Of a DNA stretch of 64,000 bases, positions 55,108 through 64,000 are shown piece by piece. The notes beneath the pieces are model-generated. The model did not search any database, was not told the DNA's origin, and was given only the letters and a program-made list of their open reading frames with translations. This DNA is from Roseburia hominis A2-183 (lineage in GTDB: Bacteria; Bacillota; Clostridia; Lachnospirales; Lachnospiraceae). The position numbers and the translations under genes are program-made. How positions within the stretch are numbered: the first letter of the stretch is position 1; each line of letters starts with the position of its first letter. Where the stretch lies: contig NC_015977.1 in assembly GCF_000225345.1 (NCBI RefSeq), positions 3,528,126 through 3,592,125 on the forward strand. Reading direction: 5' to 3'.

Positions 55108-56076
55108 ATGAACAATAGCATGAAAAAGAATATCAGACATTTCTTTCTGCTGACTGCTCTTGCTGCAGGCACGATTCATCTTGTGAACCGCTTCATCGAT
55201 ATGACAGCAGAGATGAAAAATATTTTAAAGACGGAAAGCGGCAGCTACTATCACTGGAAGAACGGCAGTATTTTTTATACCAAGCGCGGTTCCGGTTCTC
55301 CGCTCCTTCTCATTCACGAATTAAATCCGATCTCTTCTTCTTATGAGTGGTGCAGACTTGTGAAAAAGCTTGAGAAGCACTATACAGTATATACCATAGA
55401 TCTGTTGGGATGCGGCCGCTCGGACAAGCCTTATCTGACTTATACCAATTACCTGTATGTACAGCTTCTCACAGATTTTATTCATGATGTGATCGGGGAA
55501 CGCCCGGATGTCGTGACAACAGGCAATTCTATTTCGTTTGCGGTACTTGCCCAGAATATGAATCCGAATCTTCTCGCAAGCATCACTGCGATCAATCCGC
55601 CTGCGATGAGCAGCTTTGACCGCACACCGGACAAGTATTCCTCTGTCAAAAAGACACTGCTGGAGCTGCCGATCATAGGAACATTCCTCTACAATGTCCG
55701 GACACACGAATCCAATATCCGACGGACACTGCAGAAAACATACTTCAGCAGACCGCAGCTCGTATCCAGTAAAATGCTCGATGCCTACTATGAGGCATCG
55801 CACATGGGAAAGAGCCACGGAAAATATCTGATGGCAAGCATCGAGGGACATTACACCGACAATGCAATCGGACATGCCGTGAAAAAGCTTACCGTTCCAC
55901 TGTATATTATTGAAAGCCGTTCCATGACAGATGCAGTTGCCATTGCAGATTCTTATGCACACAAAAACGCGGCTGTCGAAACCGCCTATATTTCAAATGC
56001 AGGTCTAACCCCGCAGCTTGAAGTACCGGATAAGCTTCTGAACATCATGCGGATGTTTTTACATGAAGATCACTAA
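55108..56076 (+). CDS. Alpha/beta hydrolase, membrane-anchored
   Basis: The 322-residue protein has an N-terminal hydrophobic anchor (HFFLLTALAAGTIHL) followed by an alpha/beta hydrolase domain with the oxyanion motif LLIHELNP, YTIDLLGCGRSDKP and the nucleophile elbow VTTGNSISFAVL. The elbow differs from G-x-S-x-G in its last Gly (Ser), so catalysis is uncertain. Catalytic Asp/His lie near the C-terminus, not confidently placed. The ATG at 55108 has GGGAGG upstream. It is on the plus strand and faces rsmG. Confidence 0.85.
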   Translation: MNNSMKKNIRHFFLLTALAAGTIHLVNRFIDMTAEMKNILKTESGSYYHWKNGSIFYTKRGSGSPLLLIHELNPISSSYEWCRLVKKLEKHYTVYTIDLLGCGRSDKPYLTYTNYLYVQLLTDFIHDVIGERPDVVTTGNSISFAVLAQNMNPNLLASITAINPPAMSSFDRTPDKYSSVKKTLLELPIIGTFLYNVRTHESNIRRTLQKTYFSRPQLVSSKMLDAYYEASHMGKSHGKYLMASIEGHYTDNAIGHAVKKLTVPLYIIESRSMTDAVAIADSYAHKNAAVETAYISNAGLTPQLEVPDKLLNIMRMFLHEDH

Positions 56077-56117
56077 TGTAACGTCATACCTTATACAATC
56101 AAATACTTCATAAAATC

Positions 56118-56170
56118 AAAAGAGAGATGACACGACCGGATCAAGGATCCATCGCATTATCTCTCTTTTT
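56118..56170. terminator. Bidirectional terminator between hydrolase gene and rsmG
   Basis: AAAAGAGAGAT and ATCTCTCTTTT form the stem, with extra GGATC/GATCC pairing in the loop and T-runs both ways. Confidence 0.85.
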
Positions 56171-56172
56171 TG

Positions 56173-56907
56173 TTACTGCAGCGGTTCTTTTGTCGGTGTG
56201 CCGGCTTTTCTTGGATAAGCTTTCGGCGTCTTCCGCTCTTTCTCAATCACAACAAACGAACGCTTCTGATCAAACAGATCAAATTTGTAAATATCCTTCA
56301 CTTCACCGCCCAAAAGATAAATGGCTCTCTTTGCCTGTGCGGCTTCCTCATCCACCTCTCCTGATTTATAGGAAATAAATGCTCCTCCCATCTTCACAAA
56401 CGGAAGACAATACTCGCTGAGAGAGGATAAATTTGCCACGGCACGGGACACGCATAGGTCAAACTGTTCCCGATATAATGTATTTCTGCCCATCTCCTCT
56501 GCTCTTCCATGAACAGCAGTCACATCTTCCAATCCGAGTGTATCAATGACCTCCTGTAAGAAACGGATTCTCTTATTCAGTGAATCTGCCAATACAATCT
56601 GAAGTTTCGGAAAAGCAATCTTTAAAGGAATTCCCGGAAAACCTGCCCCCGTCCCAAGATCCAGAATCCGATATGTCTCCGGCCGATCTTCGATACTTCT
56701 TAAATCCTTCACACGACACAACGAAAGGCTGTCAAGAAAATGCTTCTCAATTACTTCGTCAAACTCTGTGATAGCGGTCAGGTTCATAACTTTATTCGTT
56801 TCTACCAGAAGTTCATAATAGGTTAGAAATTGTCCCATCTGTTTTTCGTCCAGATGGATCTGCAAATCATCCAGGCCTTTTTTGAACTTTTCAAGATTAT
56901 ACGCCAT
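56173..56907 (-). CDS. rsmG: 16S rRNA (guanine-527-N7)-methyltransferase
   Basis: RsmG methylates G527 of 16S rRNA with SAM. The 244 residues include VMNLTAITEFDEVIEKHFLD, the SAM motif LDLGTGAGFPGIPLKI, LADSLNKRIRFLQEVI and VSRAVANLSSLSEYCLP, all family features. The ATG at 56907 has GAGAGG upstream. It follows mnmG in the conserved mnmE-mnmG-rsmG order. Confidence 0.97.
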   Translation of the reverse strand: MAYNLEKFKKGLDDLQIHLDEKQMGQFLTYYELLVETNKVMNLTAITEFDEVIEKHFLDSLSLCRVKDLRSIEDRPETYRILDLGTGAGFPGIPLKIAFPKLQIVLADSLNKRIRFLQEVIDTLGLEDVTAVHGRAEEMGRNTLYREQFDLCVSRAVANLSSLSEYCLPFVKMGGAFISYKSGEVDEEAAQAKRAIYLLGGEVKDIYKFDLFDQKRSFVVIEKERKTPKAYPRKAGTPTKEPLQ

Positions 56908-57009
56908 AAACCACCTCTCCATTCCTGCACTGTTTTTAAGCGCATATCAAGTTTGTGCAAAACACAAATCTCCATTTCTGCGCTGTTTTTCTTTTTATGA
57001 ATGATACTC

Positions 57010-58923
57010 CTATGAATGATGTTCCCCATGATGATTCATCTGTTCCATGTACACCAGCAATACAGAAACATCCGCCGGCGATACACCGGAGATACGCGAC
57101 GCCTGACCGATTGACGTCGGACTGTACAGCTTTAACTTCTGCCGCGCCTCAATGCGCAGACTCGGAACCTCATCATAATCGAATCCTTCCGGTATCTTTT
57201 TCTTCTCCAGCTTCTTAAAGCTTTCCACCTGCTTGATCTGCCTGGAAATATACCCGTCATACTTAATCAGAATATTGACCTGTTCTCTCACTTCTTCCGG
57301 AAGCACCGGTCTCTCGTGATCAATCGGCGCCAGCTTATTATAATCAAGCTCCGGTCTGCGGATCAGTTCTGTTAACGTCACACCGGTATTTAACGGTATG
57401 CTCCCGTAACTCTCCAGAAGAGCCTGCACTTCTTTGTTCGCACCTACATGAACCTTCGCAACACGGTCAATCTCCTCTTTGATCATCTGTTCTTTTTTAC
57501 AGACCCAGTCGTACCGCTCTTTTGAGATCAGACCAATCTCATATCCTTTTTTCGTGAGACGCAGATCCGCATTATCCTGTCGAAGCAACAGACGGTATTC
57601 CGCACGCGAAGTCATCATACGATATGGTTCATGATTCTCCTTCGTCACGAGATCATCAATCAGAACTCCGATATAAGCCTCCGACCGGTCCAGCACCAGC
57701 GGCTCTCTTCCGAGAATCTCCATCGCCGCATTGATACCGGCAATGAGTCCCTGACAGGCTGCCTCCTCATAACCGCTGCTGCCGTTGAACTGTCCTCCGG
57801 AAAAAAGTCCCCGGATCTTCTTAAATTCAAGGGATGCATACAGCTGGTTCGGATTAATACAATCATATTCGATCGCATAGGCATTCCGGACAATTTTCAC
57901 ATGCTCCAGTCCCGGCAGGGTGCGGTACATCTCATGCTGCACATCCTCCGGAAGTGATGAGGACATTCCTCCGACATACATCTCATTCGTGTGAAGTCCT
58001 TCCGGCTCAATGAAAATCTGATGCCTGTCCTTATCCGCAAACTTTACCACCTTATCCTCAATGGACGGACAGTAACGCGGTCCGGTTCCCTCTATGATTC
58101 CCGCATAGATCGGAGACCGGTCCAGATTATTGCGGATAATCTCATGCGTTTTCTCATTTGTGTAAGTCAGCCAGCAGGACACCTGGTCGATCTGCACATC
58201 CTCGGGATTCGTCACGAAAGAAAACGGAACGACTTTTTCGTCTCCCTTCTGCTCTTCCATCTTGGAAAAATCAATCGAACGTTTGTCAATTCTTGCCGGA
58301 GTACCGGTCTTAAAGCGGAATATTTCTACTCCATGTGCCAGTAACGAGTCGGTCAGATGATTTGCAGCCATCAAACCGTTTGGTCCGGTATAGGTAATCA
58401 TCTCGCCGGTCAGACAACGTGCGCGAAGATAGGTTCCCGTACACAGTACAACCGCCTTACAGTGATACGTTGCACCCGAAACTGTCTTCACACCGGTAAT
58501 CTGCTCACGATCGCCCTCTTTTGTGAGAATCTCGGCAACCTCCGCCTGGCGGATCGTCAGATGCTCCGTATTCTGTAATGTATTCCGCATCTCCATGCTG
58601 TAATTTGCCTTATCCGCCTGTGCCCGCAATGAATGAACCGCAGGTCCCTTGGATTTGTTCAGCATTTTCGACTGAATAAACGTCTTATCAATATTGATAC
58701 CCATCTGGCCGCCAAGCGCATCGATCTCACGAACCAGATGCCCCTTGGAACTTCCACCAATATTCGGATTACACGGCATCAAGGCGATACTGTCTACACT
58801 CACAGTAAAAATAATTGTCTCAAGTCCCAGTCTCGCACAGGCAAGCGCCGCCTCGCATCCCGCATGTCCCGCTCCCACAACTGCCACATCATACGTTTCT
58901 TCCAAAAGATTCTTAGAATTCAT
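57010..58923 (-). CDS. mnmG: tRNA uridine 5-carboxymethylaminomethyl modification enzyme MnmG (GidA)
   Basis: MnmG and MnmE together install the cmnm5 group on U34 of certain tRNAs, with FAD and NADH. About 637 residues contain the FAD site [58 protein letters not shown] and the C-terminal region [20 protein letters not shown]. The ATG at 58923 is the family start and overlaps the Dabb gene's end by 11 bases; a further 27 codons upstream are open but not family-like. Its binding site is weak. Confidence 0.97.
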   Translation of the reverse strand: MNSKNLLEETYDVAVVGAGHAGCEAALACARLGLETIIFTVSVDSIALMPCNPNIGGSSKGHLVREIDALGGQMGINIDKTFIQSKMLNKSKGPAVHSLRAQADKANYSMEMRNTLQNTEHLTIRQAEVAEILTKEGDREQITGVKTVSGATYHCKAVVLCTGTYLRARCLTGEMITYTGPNGLMAANHLTDSLLAHGVEIFRFKTGTPARIDKRSIDFSKMEEQKGDEKVVPFSFVTNPEDVQIDQVSCWLTYTNEKTHEIIRNNLDRSPIYAGIIEGTGPRYCPSIEDKVVKFADKDRHQIFIEPEGLHTNEMYVGGMSSSLPEDVQHEMYRTLPGLEHVKIVRNAYAIEYDCINPNQLYASLEFKKIRGLFSGGQFNGSSGYEEAACQGLIAGINAAMEILGREPLVLDRSEAYIGVLIDDLVTKENHEPYRMMTSRAEYRLLLRQDNADLRLTKKGYEIGLISKERYDWVCKKEQMIKEEIDRVAKVHVGANKEVQALLESYGSIPLNTGVTLTELIRRPELDYNKLAPIDHERPVLPEEVREQVNILIKYDGYISRQIKQVESFKKLEKKKIPEGFDYDEVPSLRIEARQKLKLYSPTSIGQASRISGVSPADVSVLLVYMEQMNHHGEHHS

Positions 58924-59203
58924 AATCAATACAAGCCCTGCTCTCTCTGATTGCTGTAATAAACTTACCAAACTCCACATGCATCGGATGCTTCTGATAT
59001 GCATTCAGATCATCCATATTCTTAAAATCAAAAATAAGTGAAAGATCATAATTGCTGTCCGGAGCAGCAGCCGCATTCGTCACAACCTCAAACGTTGCAA
59101 TCAGAGGAATCTCTCTCATCTCCTCCAAACGGCGCAGTGCCTCCTTCAAATTTGCTTCCTTATCCTCATCCTTCAGCTTAAACATACAGATATGTCGAAT
59201 CAT
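58913..59203 (-). CDS. Dabb (stress-responsive alpha/beta barrel) domain protein
   Basis: The 96-residue protein starts [20 protein letters not shown] and has [15 protein letters not shown], the Dabb ferredoxin-like fold. Such proteins usually dimerise; the function here is unknown. It is wedged between mnmE and mnmG, overlapping the latter's start, so the two should be co-translated. Confidence 0.85.
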   Translation of the reverse strand: MIRHICMFKLKDEDKEANLKEALRRLEEMREIPLIATFEVVTNAAAAPDSNYDLSLIFDFKNMDDLNAYQKHPMHVEFGKFITAIRESRACIDYEF

Positions 59204-59279
59204 CGCTGCTTCCTCCTTATCCTATGGTTGCATACTTCCAATAATAGCTGTCCAATGGTTTCTTAAATATTTAGGCCAA

Positions 59280-60659
59280 CTATTTTCCCAGACAAAACTT
59301 ACTGAATATCTCATTGACCAGATCATCTTCCACCGCTTCCCCGATGATAGTTCCCAGCACCTCATACGCGTTCATCAGATCAATCGAGTAAAAGTCCTCC
59401 GGCATTCCATCCGCGATACTCTGCTCTACTAAATGTAAACTAGAAAGTGCCTCCTGTAAAGCGGTTTTATGACGAATATTCGTAATATAGACTTCATCAT
59501 TAAAGGTAACTTCTCCCCGGAAAAACATTTCCCGGATCTGCTCGGTAAAGACATCGATTCCCTTCTGCTCTCTCGCCGAAATAGAAATAACCGGACAGTC
59601 TTTATCCACATGTGCACGAATATCCTCCGCTGTTGTCAACGGCGTTAAGTCCGATTTGTTCAAAAGTATGATCGTGCGTCTTCCGTGAAGCAGCTCCATG
59701 ATCTCCCCGTCGTTCTCATCCAGATTCGTGGAGGCATCTACTACATACAGAATCAGATCTGCATCCTTCACATACTTCCGCGCCTTGTCGACTCCGATTT
59801 TTTCCACAATGTCATCCGTATCACGAATCCCTGCAGTGTCTATGATATTGAGCACAATTCCATTCAGGTTAATCTGCTCTTCAAGCACATCCCTTGTAGT
59901 ACCGGCAATTTCTGTAACGATTGCCCGCTCCTCGCCCAATAGAGTGTTAAGAAGTGACGATTTTCCGGCATTTGGTTTTCCCACAATGACGGTAGAAATT
60001 CCCTCTTTTAAGATGCGGCCGTTATCACTGGAAGCCAACAGCTTCTCAATTCTGTCCACTGCACCCTCTATGGTAAGCTCCAGTCTCTCCCCGTAACCAT
60101 CCAGGCTGATATGCTCCGGATCATCAAGCGCCGATTCAATAAATGCTATCTCGTGGAGAATCTCTCCCCGAATCTCTTTGACTGCATCTGAGACAGCGCC
60201 GGATAACTGTTTCATGGAACTCTTTAAGGCAAATTCATTCTTCGCCGAAATCACATCCATCACAGATTCCGCCTGGGACAAATCAATACGTCCGTTCAAA
60301 AATGCACGCTTCGTGAATTCTCCCGGCTCTGCAGGACGCGCCCCATATTTGATGACTGTCTCCAAAATGCGCTTCATCACATAAACACCGCCGTGGCAGT
60401 CAATCTCAACCGTATCTTCCCTGGTGTAACTCCGCGGTCCGCGCATCAGTAAAACCATCACCTCATCAATGACTTCCTCTCCATCCCGGATATGTCCGTA
60501 ATGAATCGTGTGTGTCTCCATATCCGAAAGCTTCTTACCGCCCGGCATATGAAAAATCTGATCTGTAATGGAAACCGCTTCTTCCCCGCTGATTCTGACA
60601 ATTCCGATTCCCGATCCTGCCATGGCAGTCGCAATCGCAGCAATAGTATCTGTTTTCAT
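59280..60659 (-). CDS. mnmE: tRNA modification GTPase MnmE
   Basis: MnmE is the GTPase partner of MnmG. The 459 residues have the N-terminal tetrahydrofolate domain (TIAAIATAMAGSGIGIVRIS), helical domain and a G domain near 220-380 with G1 GKPNAGKSSLLN, G2 GTTRDVLEE, G3 DTAGIRDTDD and G4 NKSDL. It ends in the conserved C-terminal FCLGK (Cys for K+/catalysis). The ATG at 60659 has AAAGGAG upstream. It is downstream of khpB in the origin-proximal cluster. Confidence 0.97.
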   Translation of the reverse strand: MKTDTIAAIATAMAGSGIGIVRISGEEAVSITDQIFHMPGGKKLSDMETHTIHYGHIRDGEEVIDEVMVLLMRGPRSYTREDTVEIDCHGGVYVMKRILETVIKYGARPAEPGEFTKRAFLNGRIDLSQAESVMDVISAKNEFALKSSMKQLSGAVSDAVKEIRGEILHEIAFIESALDDPEHISLDGYGERLELTIEGAVDRIEKLLASSDNGRILKEGISTVIVGKPNAGKSSLLNTLLGEERAIVTEIAGTTRDVLEEQINLNGIVLNIIDTAGIRDTDDIVEKIGVDKARKYVKDADLILYVVDASTNLDENDGEIMELLHGRRTIILLNKSDLTPLTTAEDIRAHVDKDCPVISISAREQKGIDVFTEQIREMFFRGEVTFNDEVYITNIRHKTALQEALSSLHLVEQSIADGMPEDFYSIDLMNAYEVLGTIIGEAVEDDLVNEIFSKFCLGK

Positions 60660-60713
60660 AAATCTCCTTTAATGAAAGAATGGGGATGTCGGACGACACC
60701 CCCATTTTGTACT

Positions 60714-61343
60714 CTATTTCTTCAGGGTAACAACCACATGTCTGTAAGGCTCTTCACCCTCACTGTGCGTTGTCACAAACTTATCATTCTGTAAAGTCGA
60801 ATGAATGACTCTTCTCTCAAACGGATTCATCGGCTCTAAAGAAACCGGGCGCTTCGTTCTCTTCACCTTGTAAGCAATGTTCTTAGCAAGATTCTCAAGC
60901 GTCTCTCTTCTTCTCTTCCGGTAATCCTCCGTATCGATCTTGACCTTCACATACTCCTCGGAATTCTTGTTCACTGCAAGGTTGGTCAGGTACTGAAGAG
61001 CATCCAGCGTCTGTCCTCTCTTACCTATCAGAACACCCATATCGTCTCCCTTTAAGTCAACGTTCACGACATTGCTGTCCTCTTCCTTCTCGATCTGGAT
61101 CGTGACGGTAAGTCCCATTGCCTTAAATACGCTCTCAAGGAAATCACGGATATTATCATTCGTATCATTCTTCCTGCGGGCGCGGATCACAGCGTCCTTT
61201 CTGTTGATTCCAAGGAAACCTGCGCTTCCCTTTTCGATTACTTCATATTCGATCTTGTCATGGGTTGTCCCCAGCTTGATGATGGCTTCTGTGATTGCGT
61301 CATCAACTGTCTTTGCTGAAATCTCAATATAATCCATTTTCAT
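60714..61343 (-). CDS. khpB: RNA-binding protein KhpB/Jag
   Basis: KhpB is a KH/R3H RNA-binding protein affecting cell division and wall synthesis. It has an N-terminal Jag domain (YIEISAKTVDDAITEAIIKL), a KH domain with VLIGKRGQTLDALQYLTNLA, and a C-terminal R3H domain (RETLENLAKNIAYKVKRTKR, RRVIHSTLQND). The start at 61343 has AAAGGG seven bases before it; ATGs six bases either side are alternatives. It lies 36 bases after yidC. Confidence 0.95.
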   Translation of the reverse strand: MKMDYIEISAKTVDDAITEAIIKLGTTHDKIEYEVIEKGSAGFLGINRKDAVIRARRKNDTNDNIRDFLESVFKAMGLTVTIQIEKEEDSNVVNVDLKGDDMGVLIGKRGQTLDALQYLTNLAVNKNSEEYVKVKIDTEDYRKRRRETLENLAKNIAYKVKRTKRPVSLEPMNPFERRVIHSTLQNDKFVTTHSEGEEPYRHVVVTLKK

Positions 61344-61378
61344 CACCATACCCTTTCTAACTTACTCCACCCCGAAAC

Positions 61379-62689
61379 TTACTTTCTGTTGTTGCGCTCG
61401 TTAAACTCACGTACCATATTTGCTTTCGCGCTCATGCTTCCGGCTTTTGCCTTCGACTTCGCTGCGTTCGCCTTCTCGATCTCAAGCTCTTTCTCCGCAC
61501 TGCTCAACTGCTTCTTATTCGCATCTACCATCTGTCTGGTATTCATTTTTGCAGCATTGGAAATCTGGTTCTCGGCGATTCCCATCTTCTCGCGCTTTTT
61601 CTTCGCCTTTTCCTGATTCTTCTTGATAATATCTTCAAGATTCATCTTCTCGAAATGCTTGTTCAGGAAATACTGCTGTACAACACGGACAACAGCACCG
61701 GCAATCCAGTAGATACCAAGACCGACCGGAACGGTAAAACACATAACCAGTGAGAATAACGGCATCATACGGTTCATCATCTTCATCTGCTGTGCCATCG
61801 CATCGCTCTGGTCATTGCCACTTGCAGTCGCCTGCGGCATTAACTTGATGTTCAATACCTGCGTCAGATAAGAAATAATCGGAACCAGCAAGGCTGCAAT
61901 TACCATAAGGTAAGCACCTGCGGAAAAACTTGATGTAATCACATGAAGCGGTGTATCTGAAATATTCATTCCAAAGAAATTATTTACATGGGACACCGTC
62001 TCATAGGTGGATGAAATCTCACTGGAGAGAGCCGGGAATGCATCCTTTAACGCATCCCATCCGCTGGAGTTCATCTTATAAGTAACATCCACGATCGAGT
62101 TGGCAATCGCGGTCGGATCCGAAACAGTAAAATTAGCTACCGGCTGTGTCGTGATCTTAAGTGTAGACACCAGATTGGTCATGGTATCCTGATATCCCTC
62201 TGTCGCCATGATGCCGTCTACCAGGGATGTTGCATTGCCGCCAAGCGGCTGTGTGAACAAATTCTTAATACCGCTTACATAGGCAGGAACGTTCATGAAT
62301 ACACGATACAAAGCAAACAGAAGCGGCATCTGAATCAGCATCTGTACGCAGCTTCCCATCATGGAAACACCGTACTTCTCATAGACAGCCTGTGTCTCCT
62401 GCTGCATTGCCATCATGGATGCCTGATCCTTTTTTCCCTGATACTTTTTATTAATCGCATTCAGCTCCGGCTGCATCTTCTGTGACAGCTTTGAGAACTT
62501 CTGCTGCTTATAAGTAAGCGGGAACAGAAGAAGATAAATAATAATCGTAAATATAATGATGGAAAGACCTACATTACCAATTCCAATCTGATCCATCAGA
62601 TAGTAGACTCCATTCATTACCCATCCAAGTAATTTTGCGATTGGTCCGAGAATCGCACCGTCATACGCTGTTAATAACATTTCTGACAC
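61379..62689 (-). CDS. yidC: Membrane protein insertase YidC
   Basis: YidC inserts proteins into the membrane with or without Sec. The 436 residues have an N-terminal segment (LLGWVMNGVYYLMDQIGIGN), family stretches SIIIFTIIIYLLLFPLTYKQ and MLIQMPLLFALYRVFMN, an insertion of about 120 residues, and VVRVVQQYFLNKHF, then a basic tail with many Lys and Ala. I chose GTG at 62689 because GGAGG lies ten bases upstream; an ATG three codons later is too far from it. It is downstream of yidD. Confidence 0.95.
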   Translation of the reverse strand: MSEMLLTAYDGAILGPIAKLLGWVMNGVYYLMDQIGIGNVGLSIIIFTIIIYLLLFPLTYKQQKFSKLSQKMQPELNAINKKYQGKKDQASMMAMQQETQAVYEKYGVSMMGSCVQMLIQMPLLFALYRVFMNVPAYVSGIKNLFTQPLGGNATSLVDGIMATEGYQDTMTNLVSTLKITTQPVANFTVSDPTAIANSIVDVTYKMNSSGWDALKDAFPALSSEISSTYETVSHVNNFFGMNISDTPLHVITSSFSAGAYLMVIAALLVPIISYLTQVLNIKLMPQATASGNDQSDAMAQQMKMMNRMMPLFSLVMCFTVPVGLGIYWIAGAVVRVVQQYFLNKHFEKMNLEDIIKKNQEKAKKKREKMGIAENQISNAAKMNTRQMVDANKKQLSSAEKELEIEKANAAKSKAKAGSMSAKANMVREFNERNNRK

Positions 62690-62703
62690 TTAAAATACCT
62701 CCA

Positions 62704-62913
62704 CTATGGAACCGGATCATATCCACCTTTTGAAAAAGGATTGCATCTTATAATTCTCCATAAAGCCAGCGTGCCGCCCTTGATGGCTCCGTATTTTTCG
62801 ACAGCTTCCAGCCCGTACAACGAACAGGTTGGACAATACGGACACTTGGTCGTTTTCATCGGAGAAAGATATTTTCTATAAAATTTTATCAAAGCGATCA
62901 AAATTTTTTTCAA
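62704..62913 (-). CDS. yidD: Membrane protein insertion efficiency factor YidD
   Basis: The 69-residue protein has the invariant family sequence YRKYLSPMKTTKCPYCPTCS with three Cys, and RIIRCNPFSKGGYDPVP. It has a helical membrane-associated N-terminus and assists YidC. Its start overlaps the rnpA stop by 4 bases. Confidence 0.97.
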   Translation of the reverse strand: MKKILIALIKFYRKYLSPMKTTKCPYCPTCSLYGLEAVEKYGAIKGGTLALWRIIRCNPFSKGGYDPVP

Positions 62914-63269
62914 AATGATTCCATCTTCTTTTCTTTACTAATGATCTTGTGAAGACCCCCAAGATGCAGCAGCGCACTCTCCACTTCATGATACGAGATG
63001 TCCTTCGCTGTGCTTCTTGCGACGACTACAATGTCCAAACCACTATTGAACATGTCTTCATGCAGTCTGTAGCTTTCCCGGATCAGCCGGGTCAGATGAT
63101 GTCTGATAACACTGTTTCCAACTTTTTTACTCACGGAAATCCCTAAACGATTTCCTTCTGTCTGATTTGAAAGAACGTACATCACAAGGTACCGGTTCGC
63201 ATATGACTTTCCCCTGCGGTATACGTTCTGGAAATCTTTGGTTTTCTTCAATGACTCGGAATATTTCAT
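62910..63269 (-). CDS. rnpA: Ribonuclease P protein component
   Basis: RnpA is the protein subunit of RNase P, which matures tRNA 5' ends. The 119 residues contain KTKDFQNVYRRGKSYANRYL, the RNR-like basic helix GISVSKKVGNSVIRHHLTRL and LDIVVVARSTAKDISYHEVE. The canonical motif reads NSVIRHHLTRLIRE. It lies between rpmH and yidD. Confidence 0.97.
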   Translation of the reverse strand: MKYSESLKKTKDFQNVYRRGKSYANRYLVMYVLSNQTEGNRLGISVSKKVGNSVIRHHLTRLIRESYRLHEDMFNSGLDIVVVARSTAKDISYHEVESALLHLGGLHKIISKEKKMESF

Positions 63270-63293
63270 TCTGTATGCATGTCCTTTATAGAA

Positions 63294-63317
63294 GAAAAGA
63301 CCACATAAGATGTGGCC
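63294..63317 (-). terminator. Terminator/attenuator hairpin between rpmH and rnpA
   Basis: GGCCACAT and ATGTGGTC pair around a 3-base loop (63299-63317) and TTTTCTT follows; the hairpin starts in the rpmH stop codon. It can lower rnpA expression relative to rpmH, as known at this junction in other bacteria. Confidence 0.75.
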
Positions 63318-63451
63318 TAAGCTGACAATTTCTTTCTACCTTTTAATCTTCTTGCAGCCAATACTTTTCTTCCGCCTGCTGTGCTCATTCTGCTTCTGAA
63401 ACCGTGAACTTTCGCTCTCTGTCTCTTTTTTGGTTGGAATGTCATCTTCAT
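63317..63451 (-). CDS. rpmH: 50S ribosomal protein L34
   Basis: The 44-residue protein [20 protein letters not shown] onward, ending [10 protein letters not shown], is the invariant L34. The ATG at 63451 is ten bases after AGGAGG. It is the first gene of rpmH-rnpA-yidD-yidC-khpB next to the origin. Confidence 0.98.
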   Translation of the reverse strand: MKMTFQPKKRQRAKVHGFRSRMSTAGGRKVLAARRLKGRKKLSA

Positions 63452-64000
63452 ATCGCATTCACCTCCTCTACGTTACAAAACATCATTCTCAATTATATCA
63501 GAAAAAGTCTCCAAGTCAAGCATAAAATAATAATCCCGGCCGGCAGAATTCATCTACATTTCCACAATCTGCTCTTTGTGGAAAAAAATAACCACTATAT
63601 ATATAAGGAAGAAACTCATGCCAACTATATCTTGTAAAATTGCTTTCCACAACCATTCCACAAAAAAAAAGTAAAATTAAGGATCCCGGAAATCCCTTAA
63701 ATACGCCGTTGACATAAGTTATCCCCGAAATGTGGATAACTTGTGGATAAAACATGGATAATACACGGACAAGTTGTGAATAAGCATCACAAACGCTGAT
63801 TTTTGGCGGTCTATAACATGACATCACTTTTTTTCCCTCATAGACACCGTATTTTGCCCAAATAGCGTTTTTTTTCTTTTAAAGTGTTCCCCTACGCCAT
63901 AGCACTCCAAAGCAAATTAAACATTGATTAAAGCACTAAAATGGTGTAGGATAGAGGGTGTAGGATTTTTTTTAGTATGATAAGAAATTGGAGCGTTTAC
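63452..64000. other. Origin region with DnaA-box cluster
   Basis: Gene-free and AT-rich. Exact DnaA boxes (TGTGGATAA) lie at 63731-63739 and 63742-63750; one-mismatch boxes lie at 63719-63727 (TTATCCCCG), 63577-63585 (TGTGGAAAA) and 63775-63783 (TGTGAATAA). Two further TTCCACA sites occur near 63560 and 63645. The rpmH side, absence of genes and box clustering indicate part of oriC and the dnaA promoter, with dnaA beyond the window. Confidence 0.85.

Overview
The window is a chromosomal segment of a low-to-mid GC, spore-forming Firmicute, most likely a Lachnospiraceae member related to Roseburia/Agathobacter. The pointers are spmA/spmB, ricT and the yaaR-holB cluster, DUF3881 and DUF4446 genes, and typical Firmicutes origin-proximal gene order; no species is assigned. 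The right end is the replication origin neighbourhood: rpmH-rnpA-yidD-yidC-khpB-mnmE-mnmG-rsmG, then parA/parB with two perfect parS sites, all on the minus strand. Beyond rpmH lies a gene-free stretch with a DnaA-box cluster, and dnaA is presumably just outside the window. Most genes are on the minus strand, so they are transcribed in the same direction as a fork leaving the origin leftwards.

Region by region: 1-7.6 kb carries dnaB, rplI, gdpP, a lipoprotein, rpsF-ssb-rpsR, a DUF951 gene and a sirtuin. 7.8-13 kb has initiator tRNA-Met, spmA and spmB separated by a response-regulator/EAL gene, and a DUF885 lipoprotein. 13-20.2 kb is a housekeeping run (rsmI, lgt, a trmN-like methyltransferase, ricT, holB, yaaR, a guanylate-kinase-like gene, an Orn/Lys/Arg decarboxylase). 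20.3-31 kb holds mobA, an AbiE-like gene pair, a DD-carboxypeptidase, trmB, a chemoreceptor, tRNA-Lys, pepT and a membrane protein with a 19-unit heptapeptide repeat. 31-40.6 kb is accessory: two MATE exporters, an AraC regulator divergent from a domain-swapped GH3 glucosidase, a diguanylate cyclase gene broken at an A9 run, and a DUF4143 ATPase.

The most striking region is 40,981-48,312. It is bounded by exact 68-bp direct repeats made of the 3' part of tRNA-Arg(CCT) plus flanking sequence; the right copy lies inside an intact tRNA gene and the left copy is a displaced 3' fragment. This is the signature of an element integrated at a tRNA gene. Inside are a Fic protein, the C-terminal stub of a tyrosine recombinase, a membrane-protein fragment and a complete FMN-riboswitch-controlled riboflavin operon (ribD-ribE-ribBA-ribH) ending in a HAD phosphatase gene. 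That phosphatase is a good candidate for the often unassigned dephosphorylation step. Short CTGTTAGCA repeats, a 47-codon ORF and a second, truncated tRNA-Arg 5' half lie at or beside the right end.

48.6-56 kb returns to chromosomal genes: DUF3881, an HD-GYP-like protein, DUF4446, parB/parA, a DegS/DegU-like two-component pair and an alpha/beta hydrolase. Several proteins (REC-GGDEF-EAL, membrane GGDEF, HD-GYP-like) suggest active cyclic-di-nucleotide signalling, and GdpP points to cyclic-di-AMP turnover.
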